From JBKQHQ01 sp052148715 (GTDB lineage Bacteria > Pseudomonadota > Alphaproteobacteria > Rhizobiales > Xanthobacteraceae): 30,460 nt of DNA. Shown here in pieces: positions 1 through 7,913 of the stretch. The notes under the pieces are model-generated. The model did not search any database and was not told where the DNA came from. It saw nothing but the letters and a program-made list of their open reading frames with translations. The position numbers were made by a program, and so were the translations under genes. Numbering within the stretch: the first letter of the stretch is position 1; every line of letters starts with the position of its first letter. The stretch lies in assembly GCA_052148715.1 (NCBI GenBank), contig JBKQHQ010000256.1:1-30460 (forward strand), read 5' to 3'.

Positions 1-35
1 AACAGGCTCAGACTCGCGGAGAGGCCCCCCTCACC

Positions 36-91
36 CGGAACAAGCGCAAGAGCGCGCTTGTTCCGACCTCTCCCCGCTTGCGGGGAGAGGT
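36..91. repeat. Two consecutive palindromes just upstream of cobN
   Basis: Two perfect 12-base inverted repeats follow each other. The first has arms at 36-47 and 54-65 with a 6-base loop; the second has arms at 66-77 and 80-91 with the centre at 78-79. The second ends 20 bases before the cobN start. The layout matches the compact intergenic palindromic elements of alphaproteobacteria, and it is related in style to the elements at 3498-3561 and 3629-3695. There is no T-run after either stem, so this is not a typical intrinsic terminator. It could still fold in the cobN leader RNA. Confidence 0.8.
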
Positions 92-111
92 AAAGAGGCA
101 GAGCCGAAACC

Positions 112-3100
112 ATGCATCTGCTCGCGACCAGCGCGGCGACGCTCGACGACATGGTCGATCCGGTCGATCTCGGCCAGCCGCCTGGCGATGTGGTCGTTCT
201 CTCCTTCGCCGACAGCGATCTTGCCGGGCTCGCGGCCGCCTGGGCGACCGAACGCGACGAGTTGCCGAGCGTGCGGCTCGCGCATCTGCGCGACCTGCGG
301 CATCCGATGTCGGTCGACCTTTGGATCGATCGCGTCGCCGTCCACGCGAAGGTCATCCTGGTGCGGCTGCTCGGCGGGCTCGATTGGTGGCGCTACGGCA
401 TCGAGCGGCTGGCGGCGGTGGCGCGCGAGCGCGCGATCGTGCTGGCGGTGCTGCCCGGCGAGGATCGCGACGATCCGCGCCTTGCCGCGGCCTCGACGCT
501 GCCGCCGCGGGAGCTCAACACCTTGCTGCGATTTTTTCGCGAGGGCGGCCGCGAAAACTTGCAAGCGCTGTTGCGGCGTCTGGCGCGCCATGCCGGCGCG
601 CCGATCGATAGCCCCGATCCGCGGCCGGTGCCGCGCAATGCCGGCTATCTGCCGGGCGAAGGAGCCATCGATCTGAACCAGCTCGCGGCGTCGATCGCGC
701 CGGAGCGGCCCGTGGTGCCCATCATCTTCTATCGATCGGTGCTGCTCGCGGCGGACACCGCGCCGATCGATGCCCTGTGCGAGGCGCTCGCCGCGCGCGG
801 CTTGGCGCCGGCGCCGATCCTGATAACGAGCCTCAAGGACGCGGCTGCGGCCGAGTTCGTTGCCAAGGCGCTCGCCCAACTCAAGCCCGCGCTCATCATC
901 ACGACGACGGCTTTCGCCGCGCAAAACAATTTTGCCGAGCCGACACCGCTCGATGGCCCCAACGTGCCCGTACTGCAGGCCGTGATGGCGACCACCAAGC
1001 GCGCCGCCTGGTGCAACAGCGCCCGCGGCCTCGGCGCATCGGATCTCGCCATGCACGTGGTACTGCCCGAGCTCGACGGCCGCGTGCTCGCCGGCGTCAT
1101 CGCCTTCAAGCATCCGCTGCCGCCGCACGAGAGCCTCGCCTTCACGGCGCTCGCGAACCAGCCGGAGCCGGACCGGGTCGCCATGGTCGCGGAGCGCGCA
1201 GCGGCGCTCGCCCGGCTGCAAGTAACACCACGTGAAAAACGGCGCGTGGCGATCCTGATGCCGGATTATCCGGGCGCGCCGGGCCGCACCGGCTACGCGG
1301 TCGGCCTCGACGTGCCGGCAAGCACCGTCGCGCTGCTCGCCGATCTTGAAACCGCCGGCTACAGAATCACCGCCGCGCCGCAGACGTCGAAAGCACTGCT
1401 GGAGGCGCTCGCGACCGGCAGTGCCGAGGCGGCCCTTTCGCTCGATACCTATGCCGAGCTGTTGACCGCCGTGCCGGCGGCGGCGCGCGCGCAGATCACG
1501 GCCGCCTGGGGCGATCCGGCGCTTGACCCCGATGCGGGCGAGGGCCAATTCCGCTTCCGTGCAGGCGCCTTCGGCAGCGTGTTGGTGGCGCTACCGCCCG
1601 ATCGCGGACGGGTGAGCGACCGGCGCGCCCATTATCACGATGCCTCCCTGCCGCCGCGCCATGCGCTCGTCGCCTTCGGCCTGTGGCTGCAGCACGTCGC
1701 CAAGGTCGACGCCGTCGTGCATATGGGCGCCCATGGCACGCTCGAATGGCTGCCTGGCAAGGCAGTGGCGCTGACCTCGGCGTGCTTTCCCGAGATCGTC
1801 CTCGGGCCGCTGCCGGTGATCTACCCCTTCATCGTCAGCAATCCCGGCGAAGCCGCGCAGGCCAAACGCCGCATCGCGGCGGTGACGATCGGCCACCTGC
1901 CGCCGCCGCTCGCCGCCACCGCGCTGTCAGGAGCGGCACGCGAGCTCGAGCGGTTGGTCGACGAATACGCGCAGGCCGATGGCCTCGACCGACGGCGCCG
2001 CGAGCGCCTCGCCCGTTTGATCATCGAAACGGCGCAGCGTTCAGGGCTCGACGGCGAAGCCGGCGTCGCGGCCGCGGCCGGTCCCGACGAGGCGCTGCGC
2101 CGCATCGACGCGTGGCTCTGCGATCTGAAAGATTTTTCGATCAAGGACGGGCTCCATATTTACGGGCGCATGCCCGAGGTGCGCACGGTCGATCCGCGAT
2201 GGCGGGCGAGCATCGAGGGCGAACGCGCGGCGGTGCTCGCCGGACTCGATGGCCGGCATATCGCGCCCGGGCCGGCCGGCTCGCCGAGCCGCGGACGCCG
2301 TGACGTGTTGCCCACCGGACGCAATCTGTATACCGCCGATCCGCGCATGCTGCCGACGCCGACAGCGATGGATCTCGGCCGCCTCGCCGCCGACGAGGTG
2401 ATCCGCGCCTATCTGCAACAGCACGGCGAGATGCCGCGCGCGCTGGTCATCGACCTGTGGGGGAGCGCGACGCTGCGCACCGGCGGCGAGGAGATCGCAC
2501 AGGGCCTGAGCCTCATGGGTTGCCGCCCGACCTGGGACCACGCGACCGGCCGCGTCACCGGCATCGAGGTGCTGCCGACCGCGACCATCGGCCGGCCGCG
2601 GGTCGACGTGACCTGGCGCATTTCCGGGCTCTTTCGTGATCTGTTCGCGGCGCAGATCACGCTGCTCGATGCCGCGGTGCAGGCGGTGGCGGCGCGCGAG
2701 GAGGCGAGCGACGAGAACCCGCTCGCAGCTGCGCGCCGCGCCGGCGGTGAAACGGCGCCGCTCGCCCGCATCTTCGGCACGGCGCCGGGCGCGTATGGCG
2801 CGGGCATCGAGGATCTGCTCGGCCGCGAGCCCGACCGCACGAGCATCGGCAAGGCCTATCTCGCCGCCGCCTCACACGCCTATGGCGGCGCGGACGGCGA
2901 GGCTGCGGAGCAAGCCAACGCGTTTGCCGCGCGCGTCGCGGCAGCCGATCTCCTGCTGCATCCGAGCGATGATCCCGGCCGCGACCTCTTGGAAGGCGCG
3001 GAGGATCTTTCCTTCGTCGGCGGCTTTGCGGCTGCCGCGCGAGCGCTCGGGCGCGCACCGGATCTGGTGATGCTCGACCTCACCGATCCGCAACGCCCGC

Positions 3101-3570
3101 GCGCGCGTCCCCTCGCCGCGGCGCTGGCGCGGATCATCCGCGCACGCGCGATCAACCCGCAGTTCATCGCCGGCCAGATGCGGCACGGCGCGCGCGGCGC
3201 GGCGGAGTTCGCCGAGACCGTCGACCGGCTCATCGGCTTCGCCGAAACCACTGACGCGGTGTCGAGCGCCCTGATCGATCTCGTGCATGCCGCATATGTC
3301 GCCGACCCGCAGGTGCGCGCGTTTCTCATCTGCGAAAATCCCGCAGCCGCCGGCGCCATCGCCGACCGGCTCGATACGGCGCGCCGCGGCGGTCTTTGGC
3401 ACCCGCTGCGCAACGATATTGACGCCGACCTCGAAGCCCTCAGGACGGAGGCGCTCGCGTGCGAGACGTTTCAGATTCCGCAGCCAAACACTTCTTTCAC
3501 CTCCCCCCTCGTGGGGGAGGTCGATCGCAGCGCAGTTGCGCGGCGATCGGGAGAGGGGGTTTCTTCATAG
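112..3570 (+). CDS. cobN: Cobaltochelatase large subunit CobN
   Basis: CobN is the large, porphyrin-binding subunit of the ATP-dependent aerobic cobalt chelatase. With CobS and CobT (chelatase subunits, not in this window) it inserts cobalt into hydrogenobyrinic acid a,c-diamide. The 1152-residue protein opens with the family-like start MHLLATSAATLDD and a DLGQPPGD segment. It carries the CobN/BchH/ChlH signature HMGAHGTLEWLPGK at about residues 537-550, followed by a conserved SNPGEAAQAKRR segment. It is shorter than the Pseudomonas denitrificans protein (about 1275 residues). The last 23 or so residues (from about 1130) are encoded by a palindromic repeat and do not look like CobN; the native end is probably near the LWHPLRNDIDADLEALR segment. 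The ATG at 112 follows a GAGG-like site and a double palindrome. cobG follows after 49 bases, so the two are probably co-transcribed. Confidence 0.95.
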   Translation: MHLLATSAATLDDMVDPVDLGQPPGDVVVLSFADSDLAGLAAAWATERDELPSVRLAHLRDLRHPMSVDLWIDRVAVHAKVILVRLLGGLDWWRYGIERLAAVARERAIVLAVLPGEDRDDPRLAAASTLPPRELNTLLRFFREGGRENLQALLRRLARHAGAPIDSPDPRPVPRNAGYLPGEGAIDLNQLAASIAPERPVVPIIFYRSVLLAADTAPIDALCEALAARGLAPAPILITSLKDAAAAEFVAKALAQLKPALIITTTAFAAQNNFAEPTPLDGPNVPVLQAVMATTKRAAWCNSARGLGASDLAMHVVLPELDGRVLAGVIAFKHPLPPHESLAFTALANQPEPDRVAMVAERAAALARLQVTPREKRRVAILMPDYPGAPGRTGYAVGLDVPASTVALLADLETAGYRITAAPQTSKALLEALATGSAEAALSLDTYAELLTAVPAAARAQITAAWGDPALDPDAGEGQFRFRAGAFGSVLVALPPDRGRVSDRRAHYHDASLPPRHALVAFGLWLQHVAKVDAVVHMGAHGTLEWLPGKAVALTSACFPEIVLGPLPVIYPFIVSNPGEAAQAKRRIAAVTIGHLPPPLAATALSGAARELERLVDEYAQADGLDRRRRERLARLIIETAQRSGLDGEAGVAAAAGPDEALRRIDAWLCDLKDFSIKDGLHIYGRMPEVRTVDPRWRASIEGERAAVLAGLDGRHIAPGPAGSPSRGRRDVLPTGRNLYTADPRMLPTPTAMDLGRLAADEVIRAYLQQHGEMPRALVIDLWGSATLRTGGEEIAQGLSLMGCRPTWDHATGRVTGIEVLPTATIGRPRVDVTWRISGLFRDLFAAQITLLDAAVQAVAAREEASDENPLAAARRAGGETAPLARIFGTAPGAYGAGIEDLLGREPDRTSIGKAYLAAASHAYGGADGEAAEQANAFAARVAAADLLLHPSDDPGRDLLEGAEDLSFVGGFAAAARALGRAPDLVMLDLTDPQRPRARPLAAALARIIRARAINPQFIAGQMRHGARGAAEFAETVDRLIGFAETTDAVSSALIDLVHAAYVADPQVRAFLICENPAAAGAIADRLDTARRGGLWHPLRNDIDADLEALRTEALACETFQIPQPNTSFTSPLVGEVDRSAVARRSGEGVSS
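3498..3561 (+). repeat. Palindromic element, copy A (inside the cobN 3' end)
   Basis: The left block (3498-3523) and right block (3548-3561) are exact reverse complements of the blocks in copy B (3670-3695 and 3629-3642). The centre differs: here it contains an imperfect palindrome built around GATCGC/GCGATC. The element is translated as the tail of CobN, and the cobN stop codon (TAG, 3568-3570) lies just after it. This resembles the known behaviour of Rickettsia palindromic elements, which can be carried inside reading frames. Confidence 0.9.
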
Positions 3571-3619
3571 GAATCACCAAAATCCGATAGCGCTCGAACT
3601 GAAAGCTGGAAAGCAAATT

Positions 3620-5065
3620 ATGCGAAGCAACCCCCTCTCCCGGCCCATGCAGGACAAGCCTGCATGGGCCGACCTCCCCCACGAGGGGGGAGGTGAAGAT
3701 CCTTCGCGATCCAGAAGCGGCTGCCCTGCTCGCCGCGGCGCGTGTCCGGGGCTCTCCGCGCCGATGCAGACCGGCGACGGGCTGCTGGCACGTCTCACCG
3801 CTGCCGGAACTATCCCGTTGCCGGCGTTTGCCCGATTGTGCGCGGCGGCCCAAGCGCACGGCAACGGCATCGTCGAGATCACGTCGCGCGGCAGCCTGCA
3901 GGTGCGCGGACTCAACCCGACCTCGGCCGGCGCCTTCGCGGCGCGCGTGGCAGCGCTCGGCATTGACGCGGCGGACGGCGTTCCAATCCTGACAAATCCG
4001 CTCACCGGGCTTGATCCTACCGAAGCGATCGAAGCGGGCGCGCTCGCTGCGGCGATGCGCGAAGCATTCGCGGCGGCGCCATTTGTTGCCCAGCTTGGAC
4101 CAAAGGTTTCCGTCGTGATCGACGGCGGCGGCGCGCTGCATCTCGATGCGCTGCGCGCCGACGTGCGCTTTCGCGCCGAGGCTCACGGCGATACCGCCCT
4201 ATTCCACGTCGGGCTCGGTGGCGACGCCACAACGACCGTATGGATCGGCGCCGTCTCACCTAAATCCGCGATCGAGCTGAGCCTCCGATTTCTTGAAATG
4301 ATCGCCGCCAAGGGCGCGCAGGCGCGCGCGGGCGATGTCATCCGCAGCAGGGAAACGCAGAGAACTCAGGCGGCCCTTGCGGAGTTCCTGATCGAAGCCC
4401 CGCATCCGCCGATGCGCCCGGCTGCCGAGCCGGTCGACCGCTTTCGCCTGCAGGATGGCTCCGTTGCGCTCGGCCTCGGTCTCACCTTCGGCCATACCGA
4501 TGCGGCCGCACTGGAGCGGCTCGTCGACGCCGCCGCAGAAGCCGGAGCGCGCGGGGTGCGCACGGCACCGGGACGCGCGCTGCTGCTGATCGGCATTGCG
4601 CGCGCGCAAATAGCCGCTCTGATCGACGCCGCCGCGGGCTGCGGTTTCATCGTGCAAGGCGCCGATCCGCGGCGCTCCATCAGCGCCTGCGCGGGCGCAC
4701 CGTCGTGCGGGTCCGGAAAAATTCCGACGCGAGATCTCGGACCGGACGTGGCGCTTGCGGCAGCGGCCCTCCTCGACGGATCGCTGACGCTTCACTTATC
4801 GGGATGTGCCAAGGGCTGCGCCCATCGGGGGCCCGCCGCGCTGACCATCGTCGGCAGTCGGGACGGCTGTGGCGTGGTCGTGAATGGCTCCGCGCGCGAC
4901 GTACCAATCGCGACTTTGTCGACGCAGCAATTTCCATCGAGCCTCACGCGGCTTGCGCACGCAGTCGCGAGTGCACGCCACCCGAACGAGCACGCCGCCG
5001 ACACGCTCTCCCGCCTCGGTACGGCGCACCTCGCCGCGACGCTTGCGGATATCGCTCATGGCTGA
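3620..5065 (+). CDS. cobG: Precorrin-3B synthase CobG
   Basis: CobG is the oxygen-dependent monooxygenase that turns precorrin-3A into precorrin-3B, which readies the ring for contraction. It is the marker enzyme of the aerobic cobalamin route. The 481-residue product has the family start RRGACPGLSAPMQTGDG (about residues 38-54), two nitrite/sulfite-reductase-like half domains, and all four iron-sulfur ligands: C357 and C363 (C-x5-C) and C396 and C400 (C-x3-C). The frame is open further upstream, into cobN, but that part has no CobG character. ATG at 3620 is chosen; ATG at 3647 is the alternative. With either start the N-terminus is largely encoded by a palindromic repeat, which is odd. The last 8 bases overlap cobH, which suggests translational coupling. 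Confidence 0.93.
   Translation: MRSNPLSRPMQDKPAWADLPHEGGGEDPSRSRSGCPARRGACPGLSAPMQTGDGLLARLTAAGTIPLPAFARLCAAAQAHGNGIVEITSRGSLQVRGLNPTSAGAFAARVAALGIDAADGVPILTNPLTGLDPTEAIEAGALAAAMREAFAAAPFVAQLGPKVSVVIDGGGALHLDALRADVRFRAEAHGDTALFHVGLGGDATTTVWIGAVSPKSAIELSLRFLEMIAAKGAQARAGDVIRSRETQRTQAALAEFLIEAPHPPMRPAAEPVDRFRLQDGSVALGLGLTFGHTDAAALERLVDAAAEAGARGVRTAPGRALLLIGIARAQIAALIDAAAGCGFIVQGADPRRSISACAGAPSCGSGKIPTRDLGPDVALAAAALLDGSLTLHLSGCAKGCAHRGPAALTIVGSRDGCGVVVNGSARDVPIATLSTQQFPSSLTRLAHAVASARHPNEHAADTLSRLGTAHLAATLADIAHG
3629..3695 (-). repeat. Palindromic element, copy B (inside the cobG 5' end)
   Basis: This is an inverted copy of the element at 3498-3561, with identical outer blocks of 26 and 14 bases. 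Its centre is a perfect hairpin with 13-base arms (3641-3653 and 3659-3671) and a 5-base loop. It lies within the first 25 codons of cobG if that gene starts at 3620. Copies A and B can pair with each other over about 40 bases, which would give one large stem across the cobN-cobG junction. Confidence 0.9.
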
Positions 5066-5693
5066 GTCTCTCTCTTATTTGCGCGACGGCGAGAGCATCT
5101 ACGAACGCTCCTTCGCCATCATCCGCGCCGAGGCGGATTTGGACCAGTTCGCTGCGGACGAAGCTGAAATTGCGATCCGCATGATCCATGCCTGCGGCCT
5201 CGTCGAGACGGCCAAGCACATCGTGTTCGGTGGCGGTCTCGTTTCGGCGGCGCGAAGGGCGCTCGACGATGGCGCGCCAGTGCTGTGCGACGCCGAGATG
5301 GTCGCCCACGGCATTACGCGCGCGCGGCTTCCCGCGCGCAATGAGGTGGTGTGCACTTTGCGCGATCCGCGCGTGCCGACGATCGCCGAGCGGCTGAAGA
5401 CCACCCGCTCGGCCGCGGCGCTCGATCTGTGGGCGGAGCGGCTCGCCGGCGCCGTGGTGGCGATCGGCAACGCACCGACCGCGCTGTTTCGTCTGCTTGA
5501 AATGCTTGACGCCGGCGCCCCGAAACCCGCGGCGATCCTTGGCATTCCGGTCGGGTTCGTCGGCGCCGCGGAAGCCAAGCATGCGCTCGCCGCCGATCCG
5601 CGCGGCGTGCCGTTCCTCATCGTGCGCGGCCGCATCGGCGGCAGCGCGATGACCGCGGCGGCCGTCAATGCGTTGGCGAGGCCCGGCCTATGA
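5058..5693 (+). CDS. cobH: Precorrin-8X methylmutase CobH
   Basis: CobH moves the C11 methyl group of precorrin-8X to C12, giving hydrogenobyrinic acid. The 211-residue length is normal for the family. Family features include the N-terminal YLRDGESIYERSFAIIRAE segment and the MIHACGLVE segment, whose His44 corresponds to the catalytic histidine (His43) of the P. denitrificans enzyme. Further along is the GNAPTALFRLLEML segment, then PVGFVGAAEAKHAL. ATG at 5058 overlaps the cobG stop by 8 bases, and the stop codon overlaps the cobI start as ATGA. An upstream extension of this frame overlaps cobG and was discarded. Confidence 0.95.
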   Translation: MAESLSYLRDGESIYERSFAIIRAEADLDQFAADEAEIAIRMIHACGLVETAKHIVFGGGLVSAARRALDDGAPVLCDAEMVAHGITRARLPARNEVVCTLRDPRVPTIAERLKTTRSAAALDLWAERLAGAVVAIGNAPTALFRLLEMLDAGAPKPAAILGIPVGFVGAAEAKHALAADPRGVPFLIVRGRIGGSAMTAAAVNALARPGL

Positions 5694-6427
5694 CACCTGG
5701 GCGGCTCATCGGCGTCGGCGTCGGGCCGGGCGATCCGGAGCTACTGACGCTCAAGGCGCTGCGGACGTTGAGCAGCGCTGATGTGGTTGCGCATTTTGCC
5801 AAGGCCGGACGCGCCAGCAACGCCCGCGCGGTGGTCGCCGAGCATCTGCGCGCCGGCATCGAGGAGCTGCCGTTCCGCTATCCGGTCACGACCGAGCACC
5901 CGCGGGCCGCCGCCGCCTATCGTGACGCGATCCGTGATTTTTACGACGCCTGCGCGGCGACGCTCGCGGCGCGTCTCGACGCCGGACGGGTCGTCGCCGT
6001 GATCAGCGAGGGTGACCCGCTGTTTTACGGCTCCTACATGCATCTGCATGTGCGCCTCAAGGCCCGCTATCCGACTGAGATCATCCCGGGCGTCAGCGGC
6101 ATGTCGGGCTGCTGGTCGGCGGTGGGATCGCCGATCGCGCAGGGCGATGACGTGTTCACGGTGCTGCCGGGCACGCTGCCGCAAGACGAACTGGAGCGCC
6201 GTCTCGCCGACGCCGACGCCGCGGTGGTTATGAAGCTCGGCCGTCACCTCGCCAAGGTGCGGCGCGCCCTGGACCGCACCGGCTTGCTGGCGCGGGCGAT
6301 CTATGTCGAGCGCGGCACCACCGCGCACGCAATGACCATGCGGCTTGCCGACAAGGCGGGCGACGATGCGCCGTACTTTGCAATCGTGTTGGTGCCGGGC
6401 TGGACGGACGCGGAGCACGGACCATGA
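5690..6427 (+). CDS. cobI: Precorrin-2 C20-methyltransferase CobI
   Basis: CobI is the S-adenosylmethionine-dependent enzyme that methylates precorrin-2 at C20 to give precorrin-3A, the CobG substrate. The 245-residue protein has the tetrapyrrole-methylase fold signatures: GVGVGPGDPELLTLKAL near the N-terminus, a SEGDPLFYGSYMHL segment, and IPGVSGMSGCWSAVGSPIAQGDD. These place it in the CobI/CbiL branch. It overlaps cobH and cobJ by 4 bases each (ATGA), so cobH, cobI and cobJ are tightly coupled. Confidence 0.95.
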   Translation: MTPGRLIGVGVGPGDPELLTLKALRTLSSADVVAHFAKAGRASNARAVVAEHLRAGIEELPFRYPVTTEHPRAAAAYRDAIRDFYDACAATLAARLDAGRVVAVISEGDPLFYGSYMHLHVRLKARYPTEIIPGVSGMSGCWSAVGSPIAQGDDVFTVLPGTLPQDELERRLADADAAVVMKLGRHLAKVRRALDRTGLLARAIYVERGTTAHAMTMRLADKAGDDAPYFAIVLVPGWTDAEHGP

Positions 6428-7188
6428 GCGGAAAGCTTGCCGTGGTCGGGCTCGGGCCGGGTGATGCCCGCTATCTGACACCGGAGGCGGCGGCGACGCT
6501 GGCGTGCGCCGAGGCGCTCTACGGCTATGCGCCGTATCTGCAGCGCGTGCCCGTGCGGCCGAGCCAAGCACGTTATGCATCTGACAACCGTGAGGAGGGT
6601 GAGCGCGCGAGCGCCGCGCTCGCGCATGCCGCGCAAGGTGCGAACGTCGCCGTCGTCTCCGGCGGCGATCCCGGCGTCTTTGCCATGGCCGCCGCGGTGT
6701 GCGAGCAGATCGACGGCGGCCCGGATGCGTGGCGCACGCTCGACTTGGCGATCGTGCCCGGCGTCACCGCCGTGCTGGCGGTCGCGGCGAGCGTCGGCGC
6801 GCCGATCGGTCACGATTTCTGCGCGCTGTCGCTGTCGGATAATCTGAAACCGTGGGAGCTCGTTGAAAAGCGGCTCGACGCGGCGGCCGGCGCGGGCTTT
6901 GTGATCGCGCTCTACAATCCGGTCTCGCGCGCGCGCCCGTGGCAGCTCGGCGCCGCCTTCACGCGGCTGCGCCGGCATCTGTCGGGATCGACGCCGGTCG
7001 TTTTCGGCCGCGCCGTCGGCCGCCCCGATGAGCGCGTGACGGTGACGGTGCTTGAAGCCGCCGATACCATCGCGGCCGACATGGCGACCTTGGTCATCGT
7101 CGGCTCGGATGCCACGCGCGTCATCGCGCGGCCCGGGCGGCCCCCGCTCGTCTACACGCCCCGATCGGTTCAGAACGCGCATCCATGA
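6424..7188 (+). CDS. cobJ: Precorrin-3B C17-methyltransferase CobJ
   Basis: CobJ methylates precorrin-3B at C17 and drives ring contraction to precorrin-4. The 254-residue protein is a tetrapyrrole methylase with VGLGPGDARYLTPEA at the N-terminus, the CobJ/CbiH-type ALYGYAPYLQRV segment, SGGDPGVFAMAAAV and VPGVTAVLAVAASVGAPIGHDF. The C-terminal ALYNPVSRARPWQL segment is also typical of the branch. It overlaps cobI by 4 bases. Its last 19 bases overlap, tail to tail, the end of cobK on the other strand. Confidence 0.95.
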   Translation: MSGKLAVVGLGPGDARYLTPEAAATLACAEALYGYAPYLQRVPVRPSQARYASDNREEGERASAALAHAAQGANVAVVSGGDPGVFAMAAAVCEQIDGGPDAWRTLDLAIVPGVTAVLAVAASVGAPIGHDFCALSLSDNLKPWELVEKRLDAAAGAGFVIALYNPVSRARPWQLGAAFTRLRRHLSGSTPVVFGRAVGRPDERVTVTVLEAADTIAADMATLVIVGSDATRVIARPGRPPLVYTPRSVQNAHP

Positions 7189-7913
7189 TCGATCCAACGC
7201 ACCGCGTCCTCGACACGCGCGACCGCCGGCACCGCGGGCAGCGTCGGCCGCCGTATCAGGATCACCGGCAGCGCCAGCACGCGCGCCGCGGCGATCTTGC
7301 CGTAGGTCGCGGTCCCGCCGCTGTTCTTGGCGATGACGACATCGATCGCGTGCGCCATCAGCAGCGAACGATCGTCGGCCTCGGTGAACGGACCGCGGCC
7401 GGTGACGTACGTCGCGCGCGGGACGGGCAACGGCGGATCGATCGGATCGACGCTGCGGATCAGATAATCGTGCTGCGGCGCCGCGGCGAACGGATTCAGC
7501 TCCTGGCGGCCGAGTGCGAGAAAGACGTGGCGCGCGGCGCTGCCGAGCGCGCGTACGGCATCGTGCGTATCGGCGACTTCGGTCCAAACATCGCCGACAA
7601 CCGGCGTCCAGGCCGGTCGATGCAGCATCAACGACGGCACGCGTGCCGCCGCCGCGGCGCGCGCCGCATTGTTGGAGATTCTTGCCGCATAGGGATGTGT
7701 GGCATCGATGAGCGCGTCGATGCGCTCGGCGCTCAGATAGGCTGCGAGTCCTTCGGCGCCGCCGAAGCCGCCGATCCGCACCGGCACGGGCTGCGCCGCC
7801 GGCGCAGCGGTGCGTCCCGCGAGCGAGAGCGTCACCGCGAGGTCGGCGCGCGAAGCCAGCTTCCCCGCCAATTGCCGCGCCTCAAGAGTGCCGCCGAGAA
7901 TGAGGATGCGCAT
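7170..7913 (-). CDS. cobK: Precorrin-6A reductase CobK
   Basis: CobK reduces precorrin-6A to dihydroprecorrin-6A (precorrin-6B) with NADPH. The 247-residue protein starts MRILILGGTLEARQLA, a dinucleotide-binding start typical of CobK/CbiJ. It continues with DATHPYAARISNNA, ALGRQELNPFA, TGRGPF and the IAKNSGGTATYGKI segment near the end. The start at 7913 is chosen because the longer frame only adds antisense of cobL. The gene is inverted inside an otherwise plus-strand set: its end overlaps cobJ by 19 bases and its start codon overlaps the cobL start region. Any promoter of its own must therefore lie inside cobL. Reversed cobK is, to my recollection, seen in other rhizobial cob clusters. Confidence 0.93.
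   Translation of the reverse strand: MRILILGGTLEARQLAGKLASRADLAVTLSLAGRTAAPAAQPVPVRIGGFGGAEGLAAYLSAERIDALIDATHPYAARISNNAARAAAAARVPSLMLHRPAWTPVVGDVWTEVADTHDAVRALGSAARHVFLALGRQELNPFAAAPQHDYLIRSVDPIDPPLPVPRATYVTGRGPFTEADDRSLLMAHAIDVVIAKNSGGTATYGKIAAARVLALPVILIRRPTLPAVPAVARVEDAVRWIDHGCAF

Noticed and set aside
1..111. Possible cobalamin riboswitch before cobN
   Set aside because: Only palindromes are visible in these bases and no B12-box-like sequence was seen. I also saw none before cobB, cobT, cobS or cbiD. One could exist upstream of the window.
31..1548. A 505-codon open frame on the minus strand opposite cobN
   Set aside because: It is antisense to a well-supported CobN, rich in Arg with no family features, and is explained by the high GC content and codon bias.
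3287..3619. Upstream extension of the cobG frame into cobN
   Set aside because: The added residues overlap the CobN coding region and are not CobG-like; the enzyme begins near RRGACPG.
6301..7587. A 428-codon minus-strand frame over cobJ and cobK
   Set aside because: It overlaps two recognisable cob genes and shows no protein family character.
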